Assembly (NCBI GenBank): GCA_003427395.1
Contig: BFEA01000794.1
Coordinates: 221,083 to 251,941 of the forward strand
Source: Chara braunii
Taxonomy: Eukaryota > Streptophyta > Charophyceae > Charales > Characeae
Length of the DNA stretch: 30,859 nt
Direction of reading: 5' to 3'
Positions within the stretch are counted from its first letter, which is position 1. Every line of letters begins with the position of its first letter. Shown one piece after another: positions 21,247 through 29,340 of this stretch. The translations under genes were made by a program, and so were the position numbers. Under the pieces are notes generated by a model. The model did no database searches and was not told where the DNA came from. It saw nothing but the letters and a program-made list of their open reading frames with translations.

Positions 21247-22282
21247 AACCCCACTGTTAGTTGAACGACCGTTTCAAAGGGTTAGCATGGATACTACCGA
21301 TATTGTGGTGCCCCCTGGACCTAATAGCTGTGAATATTCAATTCGTCTGGTTGTTGTAGACCACTTCTCGAAATAGATCGAGGCATATCCGTTTTGTACG
21401 CAACAGGCGGCCGAAATCGCGCGATACGTCAACCGGTTTCTCGGGATGCACCAGGACATAGAGGAAATCCTGACCGACAATGGGGTAGAATTCCGGGGGG
21501 AAGTTTTAAGGAATCTAGTCGTACATGGCGTCGCCATTCGGATTACTGCACCCCACATGTCACAGTCTAATGGCCTGATAGAAAACGCAAATCGGGTGAT
21601 AAAGACAGTGCCGCGACGAAACATCGTGACACGGGATCCGAGGCCCTGGCCCGATATTGTAGATCACATCTTGTCGGTCCATCGAGGAACGCCTCACGAA
21701 TCGACGGGCCTTAGCCCCTTTCAATCGCGAACCAATAGCGTAGCTTGTGTCTCGATACCGAGCCTCCCCGATGAATCTTCATTGAACCGATGGCCCACAA
21801 GGGCCACGGTTTGGGACAAGGTCAAGCGGCACATGGAGCTGATGGAACGGTCCCTTCCCCGATTAGCTTGAAAGCGCCAGAAAATGACTGAGTTGGCCCA
21901 CGGCCGACAGGTCCGTCGCTACGAGGCCCGAAATGGGAACGCAAGACCACGGCCCCAGTATAAATTAGGGGATCTGGTGCAGGTGAGGAAATGTGAGCGC
22001 CAAGGGAAGATAGCGCCACGATTCTTCATGCGATTTCGTGTGATCGAACTCGGATCGAACGGGGTGAACACCGTGTGCCTCGTGCCGGAGATCTCGGGAA
22101 GCCGATCGGCTCGACCGATCGTCCGCCACGTGTCCTATCTACTTCCTCTCCCTTCCTCTCCATCTCCAGCTGCGTCTGCTTCCTCCTTCGCTACGGAAGA
22201 AGACGGCGACTCTTTATCGCTTTCATCCCCTCCTGCGTCTATCGACCCTTCTCTTACCCCGTCCTCATCGCCATCGCCATGA
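21242..22282 (+). pseudogene. Ty3-like retrotransposon integrase (C-terminal part of pol)
   Basis: The frame encodes a DDE integrase that would splice element cDNA into the chromosome. ERPFQRVSMDTTDIV carries the first Asp, EEILTDNGVEFRGE the second, and MSQSNGLIENANRVIK the catalytic Glu. A C-terminal module follows (YKLGDLVQVRKCERQGKIAP, RFFMRFRVIE), typical of Ty3/gypsy pol ends, and then a Ser/Pro-rich tail. Two in-frame stops interrupt it: TAG at 21374-21376 inside DHFSK-IEAYP (Trp expected) and TGA at 21869-21871 (SLPRLA-KRQK, probably Trp). Reverse transcriptase, RNase H, protease and gag are not seen upstream, where GA arrays and a gap lie. The stop TGA (22280-22282) overlaps the next ATG. 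Confidence 0.88.
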
Positions 22283-22766
22283 GTTTTCTCACTGAGCGGG
22301 CTCTCGGCGATCACATGCTGGCGCCACGCGGCGACATTTCGGCAATTCGGCAAGTCCATCACCCGCGATTCAGTCCGGATCTTCTACGACTCGCGCAGTT
22401 CTTCTGTACCACGGGTCCAGAGTGTACGAGGCGACAGAGTTCCGATTTACGGGCCATCGTCAAGCGATCGTGTTGGCAGAAGCGATGGCGGTTCAACGAT
22501 TGTCAGCACCAGGAATTAGCCACGTGTCTACCGTCGTCCTCTTCAGCGGTGATATTAGTGAGATCAGCCCTCTACGACACACGGCCATCCGGACGATGCT
22601 AAGGGAGTGGGGCCAGCAGCTGGCAACGGAGTGGAATCAGTGGCTTACGCGCCACGACGACAATCTTGTCCCCACGGACGGCATCGAAGTCGGAGGGCTT
22701 CGGACGGCTCGGCACGAGCCGGCGGTGGTGCTTCCGGAGCTCGTCCCCTTCCAGCGTCCTCAATGA
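22279..22766 (+). pseudogene. Accessory ORF X downstream of integrase, ATGA-linked on both sides
   Basis: The ATG (22279-22281) overlaps the integrase stop as ATGA. The first frame reads MSFLTERALGDHMLAPRGD and RFSPDLLRLAQFFCTTGPE. Near 22420 the sense appears to move to another frame (YEATEFRFTGHRQAIVLAEA, ISHVSTVVLFSGDISEI, LREWGQQLATEWNQWL), which runs to TGA at 22764-22766. That stop overlaps the ATG of the next ORF. A one-base frameshift would join both halves into a protein of about 160 residues. I recognise no domain. Position and coupling suggest an accessory protein of the retroelement. A programmed shift is possible, but simple decay is more likely, given the stops on both sides. 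Confidence 0.55.
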
Positions 22767-24238
22767 ACCGCTCCCAACTCTCTACCTTCGCTCTCCCCTC
22801 TTTCTTCCCTACCTTTTGGCAGTCTGACATTTGCCCTCGTCTCTCCTTTCGTCTGGAACCACTTGCTGTCCCCATCCTTGATCGGAGACAATGGGAACTG
22901 TGGTGCGAGCACTTCGTCGATCTTTCGGTGTGTTTGGTCGAAGTGCAGCTGACGTGGACGAGGGACACAGAACACCGTGCCTGGACCGAATACGTTGAAC
23001 TGCTGATTATCCAAGCTTGGAGGACGGAGGTGGAGGGAGACCTTCTCGGATTTCTGTTCGGATCGGTGCGGCCCGGCCATCGATAGCTGATCGTACAGGA
23101 GCTTACGATTCCCCTCGTGCAGCTAGTCGACGATCTCCCTCTCGATATCGTTTCGCAGTGCGACGAGAGCCCGGTCCCGCACATCCTTTCGCCAACTTTA
23201 ACGCCCTACCTACAGTGGTCGGCCTGCCTCGAGGAGCACATAGGAAACAACAACCCGCCGTCGCAACGACAGTACCTGGACCCACGGGAGATAATCGACC
23301 TTGCCTTCTTTCAGCCTCGAACTGCCTCTGAAGACGAAGCGCTAACGCCAGAAGAGGAAGAAGAAGAGGGCGTAGAGGAAGGCGACGAGGAGGAAGAGGA
23401 AACCTCCGAAGAACCAGGGAGTTATAGTGAATACAGCGAGGAGGAGCCGGGCGAAGAGGAAGAAGAAGAAGAAGAAGAGGAGGAATCCGAGTGGGAGACT
23501 TTGGGTGAAGAGCCGGACCGCGCAGAGACTCAAGAGGAGGATCCCGAGGCGGCGCGAAGGAGAGAGGAGATAGCAGCCAGGAAGCAGCCGCTGGAGTTCG
23601 CAAGCGGAGTGGATCTGCCGATCCCGAACGACCCAGCCAAGCATCCTGAGCCGCCCAAGAACGACGATGGGGACCTTGCTGCCGAGACTTCGAGCGCACC
23701 GGCCCGACGGCGACGAAGCCGATCCCCCTCCCCTCCACCTCCGCCCGTCTACCAGTTCGATCTCGTACCGATGCGGGGCATCGGGCTTCGTCCCCGGTCC
23801 TTATCCCGTCGTCCCCTTGACCACCTCACCCTCCGCCAGATCACTACCCGCATCACCTTCCACTGCAATCCCTTCCCCATCGACACCTTTCGCTTCTTCT
23901 ACGCCACCCGACTTGCTGTCACGGTTCATCCCCATCCCTCCACCTGGTGTGCCACCCTTGTCTTCTGCCTCTACGCCCTTCTTTTTAGTGCCGCGTGGCG
24001 AGGCCACAACATCGTCGAAGTTTACTGCATGATCACGGGGACTATCCCCGCATGCGAAAACCACGATCACTTCCGCACGACACTTTTCGGAACTTTCACC
24101 ACCCTTTACCCCGACTATCTCGCCTCCCTCCCTCATACTGGTAATCGATTCCCTCGCTTCCCCTGGATCATGCGATATCAAGAGCTTCCGGTGACAGTTG
24201 CAAGGTTGGAACGCTTCCTACCCCCCACTCCCAACTAA
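22763..24238 (+). pseudogene. Accessory ORF Y: acidic, SR-tailed protein with a hydrophobic segment
   Basis: The ATG overlaps the stop of the preceding ORF (ATGA at 22763-22766). The frame of 492 codons is open to TAA at 24236-24238 except for TAG at 23084-23086. The N-terminal third is mixed and Trp-rich (RRQWELWCEHFVDLSVCLVE). The middle (about residues 190-260) is a Glu-rich acidic tract with SEYSEEEPGEEEE. A basic RRRRSRSPSPPPPP stretch follows, then a C-terminal domain with strong C-ending codons (a good sign of coding) and an 18-residue hydrophobic stretch (WCATLVFCLYALLFSAAW) that could be a membrane or core helix. I associate the acidic/SR style with repetitive Chara proteins, from memory. 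Function unknown; an extra ORF of a Ty3-like element is the leading idea. An independent host gene next to it is the alternative. Confidence 0.6.
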
Positions 24239-24252
24239 CCCACCCCCTCGCC

Positions 24253-24552
24253 ATGCCCCCATGTATTGTCTTCCCTTTCCTCTTCCCGTTGGTCATTGAT
24301 GCACGGTTGATTGGCGTGTGCCACGGTGATGACACGAATAATCCCCTCCTTGGATTGAAGAGAGCCCTTCTTGAGGAATATTTAGGAGAGAGCCACGTTT
24401 GCCACACTGAATGGCTTCCGCACTCCTTCGCACGGTTGGTGGCAACGTGGAAAGCTCCGTGTGTCGATCGATTAGAGAGATCTACACGTGTCATGATTCA
24501 AGCAAGCGGGAGCTTGCTTAAGATTGGAACCCCCTGGGCGTCACATATGTGA
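24253..24552 (+). CDS. Small ORF after Y, doubtful
   Basis: A 99-codon frame starts 14 bases after the preceding stop and ends inside the palindrome at 24539-24554. It reads MPPCIVFPFLFPLVIDARLI, then ALLEEYLGESHVCHTEWLPH. Codon bias is mixed and no family is recognised. It may be a third accessory ORF or merely part of a 3' untranslated region. Confidence 0.25.
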   Translation: MPPCIVFPFLFPLVIDARLIGVCHGDDTNNPLLGLKRALLEEYLGESHVCHTEWLPHSFARLVATWKAPCVDRLERSTRVMIQASGSLLKIGTPWASHM

Positions 24553-24554
24553 CG
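24539..24554. promoter_or_regulatory. 16-bp perfect palindrome CGTCACATATGTGACG
   Basis: A perfect inverted repeat made of two TGACG half-sites around an E-box-like CATATG core. TGACG is the known core for plant bZIP (TGA-type) factors. It lies at the transition from ORF sequence to non-coding sequence and might sit in a U3-like promoter region. No experimental support. Confidence 0.4.
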
Positions 24555-26150
24555 AACCAATTTCTGTTCCGCACGATTTTCTGCGCGACGACAACGAGGG
24601 GTCCTAAGATGGGAAGGTTGGGCCAATTACGGGAGATCGGGATTAAGGGAAAATTGCATCGGTGTCCTCGCTTCTTTGTCTTTTCTTTTCCGTTGCATCT
24701 TTTCGAATGGCTGGGTTCAGGGCCGGGCAAGTCCCGAGATGGCCGATTGAGTGGCTGTCGCGTCGACAAAGGCGCGAATAATAATGTGTGACGTCGCTTC
24801 TTTCTTGTTATGTTGTCGGGTTTAGGCGCGGAGGTCGCGCGGGAATTTTTGCTTCGTTCTTTTTGAATTTTCTTTTCGAATCTTGTGGAGCCTTGATGGC
24901 TCTTGGAACTTCGGATTTTCTTTCCGGAATTTGTGCTTTTTGCATCTTTGCAGTAGATAGGAATTTTGGAATTTAGGATTTCCTTATAAAAAAAAAAAAA
25001 AAAAAAAAAAAAATATTTTACCGCGCAACGCCTCTTGCTTGCGCGCTTCTTTTTGCGCTTGCAACGAAGCTCTGATTAGTCGGCGCCTTTAATCTTGCAA
25101 ATAACTGTAATTTTGGGCGGGCGTAATTGTAACTGTATCTTTCTTCTTGAGCTTCGTCTTTCCTGTCCTCTTTTCCCCTTTTGTTGTGCCCAGTTAGCCC
25201 GCGGCCTGCATGCTCGGATCGATGCGTGGAGAGTGGCTACGTCCCCCATGCCGCGGTCTGGCCATGCAGAACGTAGGCGCTCCCTCTCCTAATTTCCTTT
25301 CTAAGTCCTTGCGATTCCGTGTTCTTCGCGCATGCATGCACGCTATAAATTCTGGCTGCGCGATTAGATAGCTCTCTTAACCAGTGGTTGGAAGCTCGGG
25401 GTAGTGCGATCAGTGAGGGTCGGCTCACAAGCGAAGTAAGAGGTGAGTTGAAGTAGGAGTCGGGCGACCCGACGAGCTGGTGCCGAATGCGCAGGGTTGA
25501 CACAAGGGGCTACGACGGACTGTAGCGAGCGGGCGAACCTGACGGGTGCAGGAGGACTAAGCGGGGTGAGGACTTCGTGGGGTGGTGCGTAATGACAGAC
25601 TGTCCGCATCGAAGAGAGAGAGAGAGGAAGAGAGAGTTGAGGATGATGGGCGTGGATTTGCAATTTTCTTTGTCTTGTCTCCCTCTTTACTTTTGTATAT
25701 TCTTTTGTTTTCGGAATCCTTGTCTCGGCTTCAACCCACACTTGTTTTGTGATTGATCTTGATCTTGGTTATTGTGTGTTTTGTCGAATGAATGGATGAA
25801 TGATATGTTTGTCGTTTTTTTTATCTGGTCATCATCATTGCCTGCTATTTGCTTGTGGGATCATTGAGTGATTAAATGATTTGGTAGTTGTCCATGGCAC
25901 GTGGCGATTTTGCATGAGGAATTAGACTCTCATTTTTCCAGAAACATGCGAATACCTCGCGGGGCTACATGTATGCGCGATTTGATCTGAGCAGCCTACA
26001 CGTATCCACGTGCGCCGATTCGCGACCATTGATGAAACTGATAGGCGGGAATTTTCCTTCCTTCACGCATCTAAGCGGATAGGAATCTCCGATATCACAT
26101 CGAGAAATCCCCTTACCAGTTAGACTCGTGCAGAAGGCTTCCACTACGCC
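24555..26150 (+). other. Non-coding region, possible LTR or 3' region; no gene seen
   Basis: Lies downstream of the ORF trio. It contains a 27-base A run (24988-25014), a TATA-like box (25344-25350) and a short GA stretch near 25612. Low-complexity T/G-rich sequence follows (25740-25880). The order would suit an LTR with U3, TATA and R/U5. I found no second copy in the window, no primer-binding site and no polypurine tract, so this stays a suggestion. Confidence 0.35.
25344..25350 (+). promoter_or_regulatory. TATA-box candidate (TATAAAT)
   Basis: TATAAAT preceded by GCATGCATGCACGC, an RY-like (CATGCATG) element. The combination is typical of plant core promoters. Downstream sequence carries no long ORF until 26165. 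Confidence 0.3.
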
Positions 26151-26164
26151 GCAATGACAAGATG

Positions 26165-26572
26165 TTAGACTCATGGGACTCAGAGTACTTCGAACCTTGG
26201 GTAAGAGAAGAACTCAGGCAGAGACGTCCAAAATTCCCCTGCCTAACCGAGAACCGATTGTGCCCCAAGGAGTTTCGCTGTGCCGTAACCAGCGATCCGA
26301 GGTGCCCCGATTACCCAACTACGTATAACACGCAATACTTCATATTCCCCGGCTTTGTCGTTATCACTACCAACTTCCCTCCCTTCCGTCTTCTCCTCTC
26401 GTATCACCAGCTCACGGTGGTACCGTGGAATTTCATCGCCCCGTATTGGCCCCGCACGCCGTGCCGAAACTGCAGACGACGCGGCCACCACCGAACCCCG
26501 GGGACTACAAAGCGTAACTATAACTCGCGGCGACAGTTGCCACGTGTCTGCCCCCGAGGATCCGACTTCTAA
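26165..26572 (+). other. Unrecognised coding fragment truncated near a LINE
   Basis: The frame from ATG 26165 reads MLDSWDSEYFEPWVREELRQ, LCPKEFRCAVTSDPRCPDYP, FVVITTNFPPFRLLLSYHQL and VPWNFIAPYWPRTP. Codons are C/G-ending and the protein looks real. After about 26460 the reading becomes basic and ambiguous. A second frame (ETADDAATTEPRGLQSVT) stays open to about 26666, so a frameshift near 26465 is likely. The 3' end of a minus-strand LINE begins within about 100 bases, so the gene may have been cut by that insertion. I recognise no domain. It could belong to a retroelement or a lineage-specific family. Confidence 0.45.
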
Positions 26573-26725
26573 GAGCCGCAGACCTCACGGGCCCCTCCCG
26601 AACCACCGTCACCAAAACAGATGGATCAGACGGCCTTTGACGCATCGCACATGCCATCTGCCTTAAGCTGTACGACATCGACCGCCATCAAATCGAAAGT
26701 AACCTGCCCCTTAGTCCCATTGCAT

Positions 26726-27676
26726 CTATGCCCCTGAACCCTTGCCACAAGAGATCTCAGTTCCGACCTGGGACTCCACCCCCACTTTTCCAAAAATCCT
26801 TGGCACACCCCTTTTCGCACTTCCAGGCCCACATCCCACTCCGATCAGGAAGTCGCGCCGGGCGTGAGGTTGGGGCGTCACAGGGTCTGCAAGTTCTTGA
26901 GCGGGGTGTAACCTATCGCCAGGATCTATGTTGGTCCACTCGTGGAAGATCAGCTGATAGTCTCTTGCTGTCTCTGTCCGGTGTCCTTCTTGCGGTTCTC
27001 CTTCTTGCTGACGATCCCCAGACCATCTTACCTCAGCCACCCATCCTTCTCTTTCCCCTCCCAACCAGTCCTGACTGAATCGGGAGATAATCCGATTGAT
27101 ATCTCCCCAGGAATGCATTTGGTCGAGTTTATCCCTGACTGCCTTCCACTGGGCTGCAATTTCGTGTTGGATTAACAAGCGTAATTGTTTCGTGACTTCT
27201 CCTTCTTCCACCCTTGCCCCTTCTATTTCCAATATGCATCTTTTCCACCAGATGACCCAAAGAACAGCCCGCCTGCCTAAATGGAACATGTTCTCCTCGA
27301 ATGTGTTTCCCTGGATTGGGGGGTTGTGTCCTAGTAATATAGCCCTCCATTCCCATTGCCATTCTGCACCGGGGACAATGTGTCGCCAGATCCTGTCCCA
27401 ACTCCTCCATAACAGTACCGTTGCCGGGCATTGGAGGAAGATGTGTTCTATTGTCTCAGCTCGTTTTCTCCCTGGGTAGCTCTGAAGGCAGTCGTGGCAC
27501 CAGGGTATTGCCCGTCCTTGTTGTTCCAAGGGTGTATGCTCTATCAGCCAGTCATTTGTTGGTAGGCATCTATGTGCTGTTTGCCACTGAAGGGCAGAAA
27601 TCTTTGCAGGTCTGTCACCGTAGTGTATGAACCATCGGATGGATTTGAGCAGGCCGCGGTTATGTTCTTCACTCGT
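26726..27676 (-). pseudogene. 5'-truncated LINE ORF2 C-terminal fragment
   Basis: 317 codons without a stop on the minus strand, bounded upstream by TAG at 27677-27679. The fragment begins after the reverse transcriptase: RGLLKSIRWFIHYGDRPAKI, LQWQTAHRCLPTNDW, then a zf-RVT-type knuckle (WCHDC … ETIEHIFLQC) and the LINE tail blocks (FHLGRRAVLWVIWWKR, LLIQHEIAAQWKAVRDKLD, FHEWTNIDPGDRLHPAQELA). It lacks ORF1, endonuclease and the RT core, the usual outcome of incomplete reverse transcription. The open frame suggests that it is younger than the plus-strand copy at 14868-16990, with which it shares HRCLPTND. No start codon is implied. The 3' untranslated end probably reaches about 26640. Confidence 0.85.
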
Positions 27677-27752
27677 CTATTCCATCTTTCTCCGTGGTAT
27701 TACGCATCTATCTCATCCTCTCATGGCCATCCTGCGTAACCATGCCAGGCCG

Positions 27753-27876
27753 GCTCCACTACACAAGATGGTACATGCATTTGGACTCTTTCTGGGGCAG
27801 ATGCATTCAAGATGTTGGACTCGCCAAATGCACCTTGCCAAGAAACCGTCCACCATGTCGTGTTGTGTAGTGGAGC
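27753..27876. repeat. Inverted-repeat element with 14-bp perfect arms
   Basis: GCTCCACTACACAA (27753-27766) is matched by its exact reverse complement at 27863-27876. Inner segments GCATTTGG and CCAAATGC also pair, so the 124 bases could fold into an extended hairpin. It resembles a small MITE or a hairpin RNA template. No convincing target-site duplication was seen. Confidence 0.6.
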
Positions 27877-27907
27877 GAGGCCCCGGGTTGTCAAACTGCA
27901 ACTGCTT

Positions 27908-27986
27908 CAAACTCTCCTCTTTTTTTTTTTTTTTTATTAATTTGGACCATTTCTCGATTTATGTGTGTCATCCTTGCGCAGGGGCC

Positions 27987-28018
<32 letters not shown>

Positions 28019-28049
28019 ACGGATGTCCCAGGACCAAACTCTCCTCTTT
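27908..28049 (-). mobile_element. Retroposed U6 copy 1 with 15-bp target-site duplications
   Basis: CAAACTCTCCTCTTT occurs at 27908-27922 and 28035-28049, exactly bracketing a U6 snRNA copy and its T run (a poly(A) tail on the minus strand). The arrangement is diagnostic of LINE-mediated retroposition of U6 RNA. Confidence 0.85.
27938..28034 (-). pseudogene. U6 spliceosomal RNA retropseudogene 1
   Basis: On the minus strand the core reads as U6: GGGACATCCGTTAAAATTGG, ACGATACAGAGAAGATTAGC, ATGGCCCCTGCGCAAGGATG, AAATCGAGAAATGGTCC. The ACAGAGA box and the AGC triad are intact. The 5' stem-loop is shortened (GTCCTGGGAC in place of a TTCG-type loop). It is followed by an AT spacer and poly(A), not the T tract of a Pol III gene. 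No upstream element of plant U6 genes is visible, so it is a processed copy and not a functional gene. Confidence 0.9.
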
Positions 28050-28145
28050 GGCAGTTGGTGCGCGCGCCATTGGCTTTTTTTAGCTTCAACTTAGGGCCTT
28101 GAGTTTCTACAGCTGCCAGAAAATTTTCGATTGTCGAGCCGTCGA

Positions 28146-28202
28146 CAGTTTATCCCCCTCGTTAAAAAAAAAAAAAAAAAAAAAAAAAACCAGTTTACCC
28201 CG
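28146..28202 (+). repeat. Poly(A)26 tract with near-direct repeats on both sides
   Basis: CAGTTTATCCCC (28146-28157) precedes and CAGTTTACCCCG (28191-28202) follows a run of 26 A residues (28164-28189). The flanks match over 11 bases with one indel. This may be a severely truncated retroposon in which only the tail was copied, or a chance expansion. Confidence 0.45.
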
Positions 28203-28320
28203 CCTTCACCACAGGCTGTCGAGGGACGAGGTTTTTGGTCATGGCCAAATGGACTCCTCTCGACAAGGCACGGCCGTTACGGAACACCCCCTGACAATGC
28301 AAAGGGCGTCACCGCACGGG

Positions 28321-28454
28321 ACACGAAACGAAAAACGAAACGAGTGCATCTTCCTGCAGAAAACGGCCAGGTTCATCGGTTTGCTATAAATAGTAACGAG
28401 TGTATTTTGGCACCTTTGGTGGGCAGATGCACTCGTTTCGTTTTCGTTTCGTGT
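28321..28454. repeat. Inverted repeat with 30-bp near-perfect arms
   Basis: The 31 bases at 28321-28351 (ACACGAAACG … GTGCATCT) are the reverse complement of 28425-28454 apart from one extra A. The 73-base loop contains CTATAAATAG. Imperfect pairing continues outside the arms (CCGCACGG). Likely a MITE-like element or hairpin precursor; no coding content. Confidence 0.8.
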
Positions 28455-28680
28455 GCCGTGCCGCGAGACCCAGATTCGAACCCAATTTGGGAAAGGTGGG
28501 TGGGGCACTTCGGAATATCGGTCTCCTTCAGGCGGGAGGAAGCGAAAGGGGGAGGGCGGCTGTCCAGCGTACCATTCTGACACGTGTTGAATTTACATGT
28601 GTTGAGCTTTTTTTGAGCGGCAATTCTTTTTTTTTTTTCATAAAGAAAGTCGGTGTGGCGATGGATGCCAAACTGTTGAA

Positions 28681-28837
28681 AACCTGGGGCTAGGTCTCAC
28701 TTGCACAAATTAAGAGATACTGACCGTAGATAGCACAGGTCAACGGCCGAAATCTCCTAATTAAAAAAAACAAAAAAAGAGAAAAAAAAAAAAAAAGAAA
28801 TCTCCTAATCCGTGTAAGTGGGACCTAGCCCCTGGTT
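28681..28837. mobile_element. MITE-like element with 26-bp imperfect terminal inverted repeats
   Basis: The left end, 28681-28706 (AACCTGGGGCTAGGTC…), pairs with the reverse complement of 28812-28837 at 23 of 26 positions. The 157-bp body has no coding capacity and is itself interrupted by an A-rich tract with its own direct repeats (28749-28809). The superfamily is not assignable; the target duplication is unclear. Confidence 0.65.
28749..28809 (+). repeat. A-rich tract bracketed by 13-bp direct repeats
   Basis: GAAATCTCCTAAT occurs at 28749-28761 and, identically, at 28797-28809. Between them is only TAAAAAAAACAAAAAAAGAG and an A run, 35 bases in all. It looks like a retroposition event that copied nothing but the poly(A) tail, nested inside the MITE-like element. 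Confidence 0.7.
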
Positions 28838-28908
28838 GTCGACAGCCTGTGTGGAGAGCCCCTTAATAATTTCCATCGGTCGGGAAAAGACATTCCCCCT
28901 CCAGATCC

Positions 28909-29099
28909 AAAAAAGGGGGAATGTCCTTCGGGACATCCGTTAAAATTGGAACGATACAGAGTTACCAGCACCACTAGCATGTGGGGGCGTGTTTTGTTAA
29001 AAAAAAAAAAAAAGATTAGCATGGCCCCTGCGCAAGGATGGCACGCATAAATCGAGAAATGGTCCAAATTAAAAGGGGAAAAAAAAAAAAAGGGGGAAT
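28909..29099 (+). mobile_element. Retroposed U6 copy 2 with 14-bp target-site duplications
   Basis: AAAAAAGGGGGAAT is present at 28909-28922 and 29086-29099, bracketing a U6-derived sequence with an A-rich 3' tail. The U6 5' end (GTCCTTCGGGAC) starts at the base after the left copy. Confidence 0.85.
28923..29070 (+). pseudogene. U6 spliceosomal RNA retropseudogene 2, interrupted at ACAGAG
   Basis: The 5' half reads GTCCTTCGGGACATCCG, TTAAAATTGG, ACGATACAGAG up to 28961. A foreign 50-base segment ending in poly(A) (28962-29011) follows. U6 then resumes as AAGATTAGCATGGCCCCTG, GCGCAAGGATGG, AAATCGAGAAATGGTCC to about 29070. The break is inside the catalytic ACAGAGA box. The insert cannot be shifted to give GT-AG ends, so it is not a spliceosomal intron. 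The copy is non-functional. Confidence 0.88.
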
Positions 29100-29252
29100 A
29101 CCTTTGACTGGGTGTCGACAGCCTGGATTTCACCGTCGACTGTGCGTGCAAGTTGTAGCAGGGGAATCAAGCGGACTATTTCAGGTACTATCAAGGGTGA
29201 GGGTGGGGACGTTCCTCGTTGGCAAAACGTGGAAGCGGTGCAAGTACCATAC

Positions 29253-29340
29253 CAAGTGAGTGGCACTGTCCTTCGGGCCATCCGTTAAAATCGGAACGAT
29301 ACAGAGAAGATTGCATGGCCCCTGCGTCAAGTGAGTGGCA
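29253..29340 (+). mobile_element. Retroposed U6 copy 3 with 13-bp target-site duplications
   Basis: CAAGTGAGTGGCA occurs at 29253-29265 and 29328-29340, directly flanking a truncated U6 copy. No poly(A) tail is present. Confidence 0.8.
29268..29327 (+). pseudogene. U6 spliceosomal RNA retropseudogene 3, 3'-truncated
   Basis: Reads GTCCTTCGGGCCATCCG, TTAAAATCGG, ACGATACAGAGAAGATTGC, ATGGCCCCTGCG, then stops where CAAGG would follow. The AGC triad has lost its A (GATTGCATGG for GATTAGCATGG). The 3' truncation at CTGCG next to CAAG of the target suggests priming at microhomology, not at a tail. Non-functional. Confidence 0.85.

Noticed and set aside
24555-26150. LTR of the Ty3-like element
   Set aside because: No second copy in the window, no primer-binding site or polypurine tract was seen; kept only as a possibility.
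28462-28500. tRNA T-loop-like GGGTTCGAATC on the minus strand
   Set aside because: It matches a B box, but no acceptor stem, anticodon arm or convincing A box was found at the right distance, so no tRNA or tRNA-derived SINE is called.
28962-29011. Spliceosomal intron in U6 copy 2
   Set aside because: Exact restoration of U6 requires removing a segment that starts TT and ends AA; no GT-AG register works, and the segment ends in poly(A).
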